From contig JAKFYI010000037.1 of NCBI GenBank assembly GCA_021730985.1, positions 1 to 52,623 of the forward strand: a DNA stretch of 52,623 nucleotides, read 5' to 3'. Of this stretch, positions 43,963 to 51,840 are shown piece after piece; position 1 is the first letter of the stretch; each line of letters opens with the position of its first letter. A program made the position numbers and the translations under genes. Under the pieces are notes generated by a model. It searched no databases. It worked only from the letters and a program-made list of their open reading frames with translations, and was not told the origin of the DNA. The DNA comes from Hyphomicrobiales bacterium (GTDB lineage Bacteria > Pseudomonadota > Alphaproteobacteria > Rhizobiales > Xanthobacteraceae).

Positions 43963-44934
43963 ATGACACGGGTTCTTATCGGCGCCGCAATGGCACTGCT
44001 GGCCGGCATCGCGGGCGTCAACGCGCAATCCTATCCGTCGCGCCCCGTCACCATCGTCGTGCCGTATCCGGCCGGCGGGCCGACCGATCTGGCAGCGCGC
44101 CAGCTTGCACCGAAATTCTCCGCCAAGTTCGGTCAGAACTTCATCGTCGAGAACGTCAGCGGCGGCGGCACCAACATCGCGGGCCAGCGCGTGGCGCGCG
44201 CGGCGCCGGACGGCCATACGCTGTTCATTCACAACCTGCAGATCTCGGCCAACGTATCGCTCTACCCGTCGCTGCCGTTCGACACAGAGAAGGACTTCCA
44301 GCCGATCGGTATGGTCAACAACAACCCGCTGGTGTTGACCGCCCGTAAGTCGCTGCCGCCCAACACCCTGCCCGAGTTCGCCGCCTGGATGAAAACAACC
44401 AAGGCGCGAATGGCGCACCCCGGCACCGGCAGCACCGGCCACCTTGCAACCTTCCTGCTGGCGCAGTCTCTCGGCGTCGAGGTCACCCACATTCCGTATC
44501 GCGGCGCGGCGCCCGCGCTGCAGGATATCCTCGGCGGCCATGTCGATCTGTTCTTCGCCACGCCGCAGCAGGTGACCGGCCAGGTTGCCTCAGGCGAGGT
44601 GAAGGCCTTCGGCATCACCTCGGCTCAACCCTCGGCGTTGATGCCACAGGTGCCGAGCTTTGCGCGGACCTACGGGCCCAAGCTCGAAATCCTATTCTGG
44701 CATATCATGCTGGCGCCCGCCGGCACGCCGCAGCCGATCGTGAGCGCACTCAACGAAGCGCTGCGGGAGGCGGTCCAAGACCCCGCGATCGTCGCGGCCT
44801 GGGCTAAGACCGGCGTCAGCGCCTATCCCAGTGAGCAGCAGACCCCGACCGGGGCCGCGGCCTATCTCAAAAAAGAAATTGCCCACTGGGGCCAGGTTGT
44901 GCGCGACAATAAGATCGAGGCGCCGGCCAACTAA
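43963..44934 (+). CDS. Bug/TctC family solute-binding protein 2
   Basis: A 323-residue periplasmic protein with a Sec signal peptide ending GVNAQ, then SYPSRPVTIVVPYPAGGPTD, GGGTNIAGQRVARAAPDGHT and HIPYRGAAPALQDILGG. An AGGGAG ribosome binding site lies 6 bp before the ATG at 43963; a TTG at 43948 and an ATG at 43957 are weaker options. It is only about 40-45% alike by eye to Bug protein 1, so this is not a recent duplication. The ligand is unknown, probably a carboxylate. Confidence 0.92.
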   Translation: MTRVLIGAAMALLAGIAGVNAQSYPSRPVTIVVPYPAGGPTDLAARQLAPKFSAKFGQNFIVENVSGGGTNIAGQRVARAAPDGHTLFIHNLQISANVSLYPSLPFDTEKDFQPIGMVNNNPLVLTARKSLPPNTLPEFAAWMKTTKARMAHPGTGSTGHLATFLLAQSLGVEVTHIPYRGAAPALQDILGGHVDLFFATPQQVTGQVASGEVKAFGITSAQPSALMPQVPSFARTYGPKLEILFWHIMLAPAGTPQPIVSALNEALREAVQDPAIVAAWAKTGVSAYPSEQQTPTGAAAYLKKEIAHWGQVVRDNKIEAPAN

Positions 44935-44965
44935 GACCGCTATCAATTCCCGAAGGAGACAAGCC

Positions 44966-45448
44966 ATGGCACGCATCCGGCACATCGCGCTGGCGGTGAA
45001 GGATATCGACAAAACCGCGGACTTCTATGAAAAGGCGCTGGGCCTCACCCGCTCGCCGAAGTCCGAGGGACCGACCGCGTTCCGTATTTATCTGAGCGAC
45101 GGCGAGGTCAACCTCGCGCTGCTGCAATACAAGAGCGATGTCGGGTCAGGCGTCGATCCGAGCAAGTTCGTCGGCATCCATCATTTCGGATTTCAGTGTG
45201 ACGACCTGGAAAAGCAGCAGGTCCAGATCGAAAAGGCGGGCGGAAAATTCTTCTTCGATCTCGGCGACCCCGACGACGATGACTTCGAGCGCAAGTTCCG
45301 CGATCCGAACGGCATCATCTTCGACATCAATTGGAAGGGCTGGAGCCTGACCTCCAGCAAGGTAAAGGCTCGCACGGCCGCGGCCCGCAAGAAAGTCAGC
45401 AAAAAGACCGCGAAGCCAAAGAAAAAGGCCAAAGCCAAAAAGAAATGA
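44966..45448 (+). CDS. VOC family protein with Lys-rich tail
   Basis: A 160-residue protein of the vicinal-oxygen-chelate (glyoxalase/extradiol dioxygenase) fold covering residues 1-130: IRHIALAVKDIDKTADFYEK with the first His ligand, a Glu in GEVNLALLQ, the second-repeat HHFGFQCDDLEKQ and a distal acidic residue in DPNGIIFDINW. Thus a metal site is likely. The last 28 residues are an unusual basic tail made mostly of Lys, Ala and Thr (KKVSKKTAKPKKKAKAKKK), resembling histone H1-like tails. It lies between two Bug genes with a GGAGA ribosome binding site. Methylmalonyl-CoA epimerase or a lyase/dioxygenase role are all possible. Confidence 0.88.
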   Translation: MARIRHIALAVKDIDKTADFYEKALGLTRSPKSEGPTAFRIYLSDGEVNLALLQYKSDVGSGVDPSKFVGIHHFGFQCDDLEKQQVQIEKAGGKFFFDLGDPDDDDFERKFRDPNGIIFDINWKGWSLTSSKVKARTAAARKKVSKKTAKPKKKAKAKKK

Positions 45449-45480
45449 GCGGCCACCGCGGCCGCATGGGGAGGAACAGG

Positions 45481-46449
45481 ATGATCAAGCTTCTCTTGCC
45501 CGCCGCACTCGCCGTGCTGGCCGGCATCGCCAGCGCGCAGGCGCAAACATTTCCGACACGACCTGGAACGGTGATTGTGCCGTTCGCGGCGGGTGGACCG
45601 GCTGACATCACCGGCCGCCTTGCCGCGGAGATTTTCTCCAAGGCGTTTGGCCAGCAATTCGTAGTCGAGAATATCGGCGGCGCCGGCGGCGCAACCGGCA
45701 CCACCCGTGCGGCCCGCGCCGCGCCGGACGGCTACACGCTTGCGCTCGGCCACATGGGCACGCACGCCGCCGCGGTCGCGCTGACACCCAACCTCGCTTA
45801 CAAGCCGGACACTGATTTCGAGCCGATCGGCCTGATGTCGACGCAGCCGGTCATCCTCGCGACGCGCAAAGGCTTCCCCGCGAACAGCCTCAAGGAGTTC
45901 GTGACCTATGCCAAAGCGAACCAGTCGAAGCTGAACATGGCCCATGCGGGCATCGGCTCGGTATCCCACACCACCTGCCTGCTGATGCACCACGAGATCG
46001 GCATCAAGACGACGATGGTGCCGTTCACGGGCACCGCGCCGGTGCTGAACGCCATGCTGGGGGAGCAAGTCGATTATGTCTGCGACCCGATCCTGGGACC
46101 GGCAGGACACATCCGCGCCGGAACGCTGAAGGGTCTCGCCATCGCCACCGACAAGCGCCATGCGCTGCTGCCGGACGTGCCAACGTCCGCCGAAGGCGGA
46201 CTGCCCGGCTGGCAGGCCGCGCCGTTCTACGCAATCTTCGCGCCCAAGGGCACGCCGCAAGCGGTCATCGACCGGCTGTCGGATGCGCTCGACAAGGGTC
46301 TCGACGATGAAACGGTCCGCAAACGGCTTTCGGACCTCGGCGCCGTCATCACCGAGAAGAAGGATCGCGGTCCGAAGCCTCTCGCCGCGATGGTGAAGAG
46401 CGAGATGGACCGGCTGATTCCGATCCTGAAGTCGGCCGCCACGCAGTAG
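45481..46449 (+). CDS. Bug/TctC family solute-binding protein 3
   Basis: A 322-residue periplasmic protein. The Sec signal ends ASAQAQ; the mature start TFPTRPGTVIVPFAAGGPAD lacks one residue of the usual pattern. GGAGGATGTTRAARAAPDGYT and MVPFTGTAPVLNAMLG follow. A GGGAGGAA ribosome binding site precedes the ATG. It ends the catabolic run and is followed by a strong hairpin terminator. It is closer in style to the partial Bug protein at the right edge than to Bug proteins 1 and 2. Confidence 0.92.
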   Translation: MIKLLLPAALAVLAGIASAQAQTFPTRPGTVIVPFAAGGPADITGRLAAEIFSKAFGQQFVVENIGGAGGATGTTRAARAAPDGYTLALGHMGTHAAAVALTPNLAYKPDTDFEPIGLMSTQPVILATRKGFPANSLKEFVTYAKANQSKLNMAHAGIGSVSHTTCLLMHHEIGIKTTMVPFTGTAPVLNAMLGEQVDYVCDPILGPAGHIRAGTLKGLAIATDKRHALLPDVPTSAEGGLPGWQAAPFYAIFAPKGTPQAVIDRLSDALDKGLDDETVRKRLSDLGAVITEKKDRGPKPLAAMVKSEMDRLIPILKSAATQ

Positions 46450-46474
46450 CGTTCGACATCCGCTCGGCCTCAAC

Positions 46475-46504
46475 AACCCCTCTCCATTCGCGTGGAGAGG
46501 GGTT
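46475..46504 (+). terminator. Hairpin terminator after Bug protein 3
   Basis: A perfect 12-bp inverted repeat AACCCCTCTCCA / TGGAGAGGGGTT with a TTCGCG loop, followed by AGTCTTTGG. The short T-run is modest, but the stem is very stable. It separates the Bug run from the alcohol dehydrogenase gene, which begins 32 bp later. Confidence 0.7.
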
Positions 46505-46536
46505 AGTCTTTGGGGCATATCAACGCTGGACCCGTC

Positions 46537-47643
46537 ATGGACATCACAGCAGCAGTCGTTCCGCAGCAGTTCAAGGACTTCGAAATTCGCCATGTCACGC
46601 TGACCGATCCGCGGCCCGACGAGGTTTTGGTGCGCATTGTCGCGAGCGGCATGTGCCAGACCGATCTGCACGCCCGCGACGGCTACTATCCGACGCTGAA
46701 ATATCCGGCGGTGTTCGGCCACGAAGGCGCCGGCGTGGTTGCCGCGGTGGGCGCAGCCGTGCGCAAGGTTGCGCCCGGCGATCACGTCATCATTTCATTT
46801 CCGTGGTGCGGCGCCTGCCCGAACTGCCGCCAGCACACGCCGGCCTATTGTCTCAACGCACGAACGCTCAAGTCGAGCGGCGCCCGCGCCGACGGCTCGA
46901 CGCTGATGTGCGTCGGCGACGATCCGGTGTACAGCGCGTTCTTCCAGCAATCGTCGTTCGGCACGCACGCGATTTCCAACGAGCGATTCGTCGTCAAGGT
47001 GCGCAAGGACGCGCCGCTTGACCGCCTTGGCCCGTTTGCCTGCAGCATCCAGACCGGCGCCGGCGCTGTGCTCAACGCGATGCGGCCAAGACCCGGCGAC
47101 AGTTGCGTGGTGTTCGGCGTCGGCGCGGTCGGACTGTCTGGCCTGATGGCCGCAAAACACGCCGGCTGCGATCCGCTGATTGCCGTCGATGTCCACGAGC
47201 ACCGGCTGACGCTGGCGCGCGAACTCGGCGCAACCCACGTCATCAATCACGCGGGCGGGATCGACGTGGTGGCGGAGATCAAGCGCATCACCGGGGCCGG
47301 CGCGCGCTTTACACTGGAAACCTCCGCCCTGCCCGCGGTGTTTCGCGAAGCGGTCGAAGCGTTGACGCCGGTCGGCACCTGCGTGCTGGTCGGCACCGCG
47401 CGCGCCGGCACCGAGGTCACGTTCCAGATGCCGGTGATGCAGAACGGCCGCACCGTGCGCGGCGTCATCCAGGGCGACAGCCAGCCCGACGACTTCATCC
47501 CCAAGCTGGTCGATCTGATGATGGACGGCAAGCTGCCGGCCGAGCGCATGATGACGTTCTACGAACTCGCCGACATCAACCGCGCGGCGAAAGACTCCAG
47601 CGAAGGCCGCACCATCAAGCCGGTGCTGAGGATGCCGGGTTGA
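46537..47643 (+). CDS. Zinc-dependent aryl-alcohol-type dehydrogenase
   Basis: A 368-residue medium-chain dehydrogenase. Catalytic zinc ligands are Cys40 and His62-Glu63 (FGHEGAGVV). The structural zinc lobe is complete with Cys91, Cys94, Cys97 and Cys105. The Rossmann motif is VVFGVGAVGLSG, with an acidic Asp after beta-2 (AVDVHEHR) favouring NAD. The closest style is benzyl/aryl-alcohol dehydrogenase (XylB, AdhC-like). The ATG at 46537 begins the conserved MDITAAVVPQ. It is a monocistronic gene between a terminator and a REP-like element. Confidence 0.92.
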   Translation: MDITAAVVPQQFKDFEIRHVTLTDPRPDEVLVRIVASGMCQTDLHARDGYYPTLKYPAVFGHEGAGVVAAVGAAVRKVAPGDHVIISFPWCGACPNCRQHTPAYCLNARTLKSSGARADGSTLMCVGDDPVYSAFFQQSSFGTHAISNERFVVKVRKDAPLDRLGPFACSIQTGAGAVLNAMRPRPGDSCVVFGVGAVGLSGLMAAKHAGCDPLIAVDVHEHRLTLARELGATHVINHAGGIDVVAEIKRITGAGARFTLETSALPAVFREAVEALTPVGTCVLVGTARAGTEVTFQMPVMQNGRTVRGVIQGDSQPDDFIPKLVDLMMDGKLPAERMMTFYELADINRAAKDSSEGRTIKPVLRMPG

Positions 47644-47659
47644 CCGCGGATTCCACCGG

Positions 47660-47744
47660 CTGTCATGCCCGCGAAAGCGGGCATCCAGTAGCCACAAGAC
47701 CATGAGCGTGTACTGGATCGCCCGGTCAAGCCGGGCGATGACAG
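47660..47744. repeat. Composite REP-like element after the dehydrogenase gene
   Basis: Outer arms CTGTCAT and ATGACAG bound the element. Inside are a hairpin TGCCCGC-GAAA-GCGGGCA, an inverted pair ATCCAGTA / TACTGGAT, and a second hairpin ATCGCCCGG-TCAAG-CCGGGCGAT. It lies between the convergent dehydrogenase and mfd genes, so it may serve as a terminator for both. Confidence 0.8.
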
Positions 47745-47780
47745 CGGGAGTGTGGCAGCGACCGAATGGACCGGCCCGTC

Positions 47781-50700
47781 CTACGCCGCCTTGGCCTGCT
47801 CGACGATGCGCACCAGATTGCGAAGCACCGCGGTGGTGCCGTGCAGCCGCTGCGCGGCTTTTTCCCAATCGTAGAACAGCACGACCTTCATGTCGGGCCG
47901 CACGCGCGCCGCCGCCCCCTGCTTGCTGATGAAGGCGATCAGGCCCTCGGGATTGGCAAACGAGTTGTCGCGGAACGACAGCACCGCGCCCTTCGGCCCA
48001 GTCTCTATTCGCTCGACATTGGCGCGCCGGCACAGCGATTTGATGGCGACGATCTTCATCAGGTGATCGACCTCCTCCGGCAGCGGCCCGAACCGGTCCA
48101 CCAGTTCCGCGCCGAACGCCTCGATTTCCTGCTCGTCGTCGAGGTCTGCGAGCCTGCGGTACAACGCCAGCCGCACCGAAAGATCGGCGACATAGTCCTC
48201 CGGGATGAGCACCGGCGTGCCGATGGTGATCTGCGGCGACCAGCGATCGGCAGCCGGCGCCTCGATGCCGGCCTTGAGACTGACCACCGCCTCCTCCAGC
48301 ATCTCTTGATAGAGCTCGAAGCCGACCTCCTTGATGTGGCCGGACTGCTCCTCACCGAGCAGGTTGCCGGCGCCGCGGATGTCGAGATCGTGTGAGGCAA
48401 GCTGGAAGCCCGCGCCCAGCGTGTCGAGCGATTGCAGCACCTTGAGACGCCGCTCGGCCTGCCCGGTGATCTTGCGAACCGCGGGCAGCGTGAACAGCGC
48501 GAATGCGCGCAGCTTCGAGCGGCCAACCCGGCCCCGCAACTGATAGAGCTGCGACAGCCCGAACATGTCGGCGCGGTGGACGATCAGCGTGTTGGCGGTC
48601 GGGATATCGAGACCGGACTCGATGATGGTGGTCGACAGCAGCACGTCGTACTTGCCGTCATAGAACGCCGACATGATGTCCTCGAGCACCGTCGGCGGCA
48701 TTTGGCCGTGGGCCACGGCGACACGCGCCTCCGGCACCGTCTTGTCGAGGAAATCCTTCACGCCCGCGATGTCCTCGATGCGCGGCACGACGTAGAACGA
48801 TTGACCGCCGCGATAGCGCTCGCGCAGCAGCGCCTCGCGCACGCTGAGCGGATCGAACGGGGCCACGAAGGTTCGCACCGCGAGGCGGTCCACCGGCGGC
48901 GACGCGATGATCGAAAGGTCCCGCACGCCGGCCAGCGCCAACTGCAACGTGCGAGGGATCGGCGTCGCGGTCAGCGTCAGCACATGGACCTCGGCGCGAA
49001 GCTGCTTGAGCTTCTCCTTGTGCGCCACGCCGAAGTGCTGTTCCTCGTCCACGATGACGAGGCCAATGTCTTTAAAGCTAATACCCTTGCCAAGCAGCGC
49101 GTGGGTGCCGACGACGATCTCGACCGAGCCGTCCGCCAGACCCTGCTTCACCAGCTTCAGTTCCGGTGCCGAAACCAGCCGCGACGCCTGACTGACCTTC
49201 ACGGGCAAGCCGCGGAAACGCTCGGTGAAGGTCTTGCTGTGCTGCCGCGCCAACAACGTGGTCGGCACCACCACCGCGACCTGCTTGCCGTTCATCACGG
49301 TCATGAACGCGGCCCGCAGCGCCACCTCGGTCTTGCCAAAGCCCACGTCGCCGCAGATCAGCCGGTCCATCGGACGGCCCGACCCCAGGTCCTTGATCGT
49401 CGCATCGATCGCGTTCTGCTGGTCCTCAGTTTCCTCGTAGGGGAAGCGCGCGGCGAATTCGTCGTACAGGCCATGCCCGACCGAAAGCCTTGGCGCCTCG
49501 CGCAGCCTGCGCTCCGCCGCGATCTTGATGAGCTCGTGGGCGATTTCCTGGATGCGCTTCTTGAGCCGCGCCTTGCGCGTCTGCCATCCAGTGCCGCCGA
49601 GCCGGTCAAGTTCGACGTTGGCGTCCTCGGAACCGTAGCGCGACAGCAGCTCGATGTTCTCGACGGGCAGGAACAGCTTGGCGTTCTCGGCGTAGTGGAT
49701 CTCCAGGCAGTCGTGCGGCGCGCCGGCAGCCTCGATGTTCTGCAGACCGACGAACCGGCCGATGCCGTGATCGACGTGAACCACCAGATCGCCCGCCGAC
49801 AGGCTGGTCGCCTCGGCGATGAAGTTCTCGGCGCGCTTGGCGGCACGCCGCGGCCGCACCAGGCGGTCGCCCAGAATGTCCTGCTCGCCGACGACCGCGG
49901 CGTCCGCGGTCTCGAAGCCGGATTCCAGGCCGAGCACGGCGAGCGCGACTTGTGGTTTCGGCAGCGCCTGCGCTTCCGGCCAACTCGCAACGTTGGACAG
50001 ATTGGCCAGCCCGTGATCCGCAAGAACGTGGCTCATCCGGTCTCGCGCGCCATCGCTCCACAGCGCAACGGCAACCCGCTTGCCTGCGGCCTGCAGCGCC
50101 TGCACATGCTTCGCCACCGCCTCGAACACGTTGGCGTTCTGCTCGGTGCGTTCGGCCGCGAAGTTGCGGCCGGTTCGCGCGCCGACGTCAAACACGCCAT
50201 CCCCGTCAGGCACGGCGAACGGCGAAAGCCGGGCCATCGCCGAAGCATCGAGCCGCGCCTTCCACTCCTGCTCGGACAGGTACAACCGGTCCGGCGGCAG
50301 CGGCTTGTAGATCGGGCCGCTGTCGCCGCCGACCACATGCTTGCGTGCCTCGTAGTAGTCGGCAATCTGCGTCAGCCGTTCGTGCGCCGCCTCTTCGTCG
50401 AGCGGCTCGAGGATCACAGGCGCGCCCGGCACGTAGTCGAACAGCGTATCGAGCTTGTCGTGGAACAGCGGCAGCCAGTGCTCCATGCCCGGATGGCGGC
50501 GCCCCTCGCTCACCGCCTCGTAGAGCATGTCGCCGCGCTCGGCCGCGCCGAACTGCGCGACATAGCCGGTGCGAAACTTTCGAATCGTCTCGGTGGTGAG
50601 CTGAAATTCCGACACCGGAACGAGATCGAGCCCGCGCATCTCCATCACGGTGCGCTGGGTCTCCGGGTCGAAGCTGCGGATCGTCTCCAGTGTGTCGCCG

Positions 50701-51293
50701 AAGAAATCGAGCCGCACCGGCAAATCCATGCCGGGCGCGAACAGATCGAGGATGCCGCCCCTCACGGCGTAGTCGCCCGGCTCGCGCACGGTCGAAGCGC
50801 GGACGAACCCGTTCAGCTCCAGCCACTGCATCACGCCGTCCATGCCGAGCATGTTGCCGGGCGCTGCCGACAACGCCTGCTTGGCGAGCAGTTCCTTCGC
50901 CGGCACCCGCTGCAGCGCCGAATTGACGGTCGCAAGCAGGACCGCCGGCTTGTCGCGGCCCTTGATGCGGGCAAGCCGCGACAGCGCGGTCATGCGCTGC
51001 GCAACGATGCCGGCGTGCGGCGATACTCGATCGTAGGGTTGGCAATCCCAGGCTGGGAACTGCAGCACCTCGATGCCGGGCGCGAAAAACGCGATCGCGC
51101 GCGCAAGCGACGCCATGCGCGGACCATCGCGGCAAATCACCAGCGCGCTGGTGGCTGGTGGATTGACGCGGGCTGCAATCGCGCGGGCGAGATCGGAGGC
51201 GACCAAGCCCTCGACGCCATCGGCCACGTTGGCGAGCGTCAGCGGCCGGCCGGGCGACAGCAATTCCACTGGAGATTTCGCCGAGGCCCTCAC
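47781..51293 (-). CDS. mfd: Transcription-repair coupling factor Mfd
   Basis: A 1170-residue translocase that removes RNA polymerase stalled at DNA damage and recruits UvrA. Domains in order are: an N-terminal UvrB-like module (about 30-350; FPAWDCQPYDRVSPHAGIVAQRM), a CarD-like RNA-polymerase-interacting domain (about 480-570; DLVVHVDHGIGRFVGLQNIE), SF2 helicase lobes with Walker A GDVGFGKTEVALRAAF, the DEEQHFG box and TATPIPRT, lobe 2 with LLSTTIIESGLDIPTANT and QLRGRVGRSK, and a C-terminal D7 domain. Length is normal. The GTG start at 51293 overlaps the sdhE stop (GTGA), so mfd is translationally coupled to sdhE. Confidence 0.97.
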   Translation of the reverse strand: MRASAKSPVELLSPGRPLTLANVADGVEGLVASDLARAIAARVNPPATSALVICRDGPRMASLARAIAFFAPGIEVLQFPAWDCQPYDRVSPHAGIVAQRMTALSRLARIKGRDKPAVLLATVNSALQRVPAKELLAKQALSAAPGNMLGMDGVMQWLELNGFVRASTVREPGDYAVRGGILDLFAPGMDLPVRLDFFGDTLETIRSFDPETQRTVMEMRGLDLVPVSEFQLTTETIRKFRTGYVAQFGAAERGDMLYEAVSEGRRHPGMEHWLPLFHDKLDTLFDYVPGAPVILEPLDEEAAHERLTQIADYYEARKHVVGGDSGPIYKPLPPDRLYLSEQEWKARLDASAMARLSPFAVPDGDGVFDVGARTGRNFAAERTEQNANVFEAVAKHVQALQAAGKRVAVALWSDGARDRMSHVLADHGLANLSNVASWPEAQALPKPQVALAVLGLESGFETADAAVVGEQDILGDRLVRPRRAAKRAENFIAEATSLSAGDLVVHVDHGIGRFVGLQNIEAAGAPHDCLEIHYAENAKLFLPVENIELLSRYGSEDANVELDRLGGTGWQTRKARLKKRIQEIAHELIKIAAERRLREAPRLSVGHGLYDEFAARFPYEETEDQQNAIDATIKDLGSGRPMDRLICGDVGFGKTEVALRAAFMTVMNGKQVAVVVPTTLLARQHSKTFTERFRGLPVKVSQASRLVSAPELKLVKQGLADGSVEIVVGTHALLGKGISFKDIGLVIVDEEQHFGVAHKEKLKQLRAEVHVLTLTATPIPRTLQLALAGVRDLSIIASPPVDRLAVRTFVAPFDPLSVREALLRERYRGGQSFYVVPRIEDIAGVKDFLDKTVPEARVAVAHGQMPPTVLEDIMSAFYDGKYDVLLSTTIIESGLDIPTANTLIVHRADMFGLSQLYQLRGRVGRSKLRAFALFTLPAVRKITGQAERRLKVLQSLDTLGAGFQLASHDLDIRGAGNLLGEEQSGHIKEVGFELYQEMLEEAVVSLKAGIEAPAADRWSPQITIGTPVLIPEDYVADLSVRLALYRRLADLDDEQEIEAFGAELVDRFGPLPEEVDHLMKIVAIKSLCRRANVERIETGPKGAVLSFRDNSFANPEGLIAFISKQGAAARVRPDMKVVLFYDWEKAAQRLHGTTAVLRNLVRIVEQAKAA

Positions 51294-51577
51294 CGGTCCA
51301 CCCGATGATTGAAGCCGCGCAGGCGGCGGAACATCGGCGTGTCGTATTCGGGCGAAACCTGGGCGGTACCGTCGATCCAGGACAGGATTTCCTGGTCGCG
51401 CAGTTCCATCAATCGCTCGTAGTCATCGAGCTCTTTGTCGGACAGGTCCGCGATATGAGCATCGCTGAACCGGCCCATGATCAGGTCCATTTCCTTGATG
51501 CCGCGATGCCACGAACGGAACAGCACGCGGCGGCGGCGGGCGTCGAGGCCCTCGCTCGATCTGGTGCTTCCGGTCAT
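51290..51577 (-). CDS. sdhE: Succinate dehydrogenase assembly factor SdhE
   Basis: A 95-residue protein of the SdhE/SDH5 (DUF339) family that helps attach FAD to the succinate dehydrogenase flavoprotein. It has the conserved RRRVLFRSWHRGIKEMDLIMGRF segment with the RGxxE motif (RGIKE) and DYERLMELRDQEILSWI. The gene overlaps mfd downstream by 4 bp. The close link of sdhE and mfd is common in alphaproteobacteria, often with recG nearby; recG is not seen here. Confidence 0.94.
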   Translation of the reverse strand: MTGSTRSSEGLDARRRRVLFRSWHRGIKEMDLIMGRFSDAHIADLSDKELDDYERLMELRDQEILSWIDGTAQVSPEYDTPMFRRLRGFNHRVDR

Positions 51578-51665
51578 GCGATCTCCAACGCCGAAAGCCC
51601 GGCGGGTGCCGGGCGCAGGTTTATATAGGGCATACGATCCGCGTCTGTCAGCTTCGCAGTTTCGC

Positions 51666-51822
51666 CCTCATCCTGAGGAGCCCGCCATCAGCGCGTTCAC
51701 GCGCGTCTTCGACGCGCTACGGCGGGCGTCTCGAAGGATGGGCGGCGCCATGCTTCGAGACGCTGCCATCGCAGCCTAGTCTACGCAGCTATACCTATGA
51801 TGAGCCGCTCCTCAGCATGAGG
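51666..51822. repeat. Composite inverted repeat upstream of sdhE
   Basis: Outer arms CCTCATCCTGAGGAGC (51666-51681) and GCTCCTCAGCATGAGG (51807-51822) match at 15 of 16 positions. An inner pair GCGTCTCGAAGGAT / ATGCTTCGAGACGC lies between them. CTCATCCTGAGGAG-type elements are dispersed repeats in Bradyrhizobium-related genomes. The element fills most of the space between sdhE and the partial Bug gene. Confidence 0.8.
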
Positions 51823-51840
51823 CCGGGAGCGAAAGTGCGG

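Noticed and set aside
48432..51308. Very long open frame (over 900 codons) on the plus strand opposite mfd
   Set aside because: It is antisense to a clear mfd gene, is dominated by Arg/His/Gln/Ala as expected for a GC-rich complementary frame, and has no recognisable domain.
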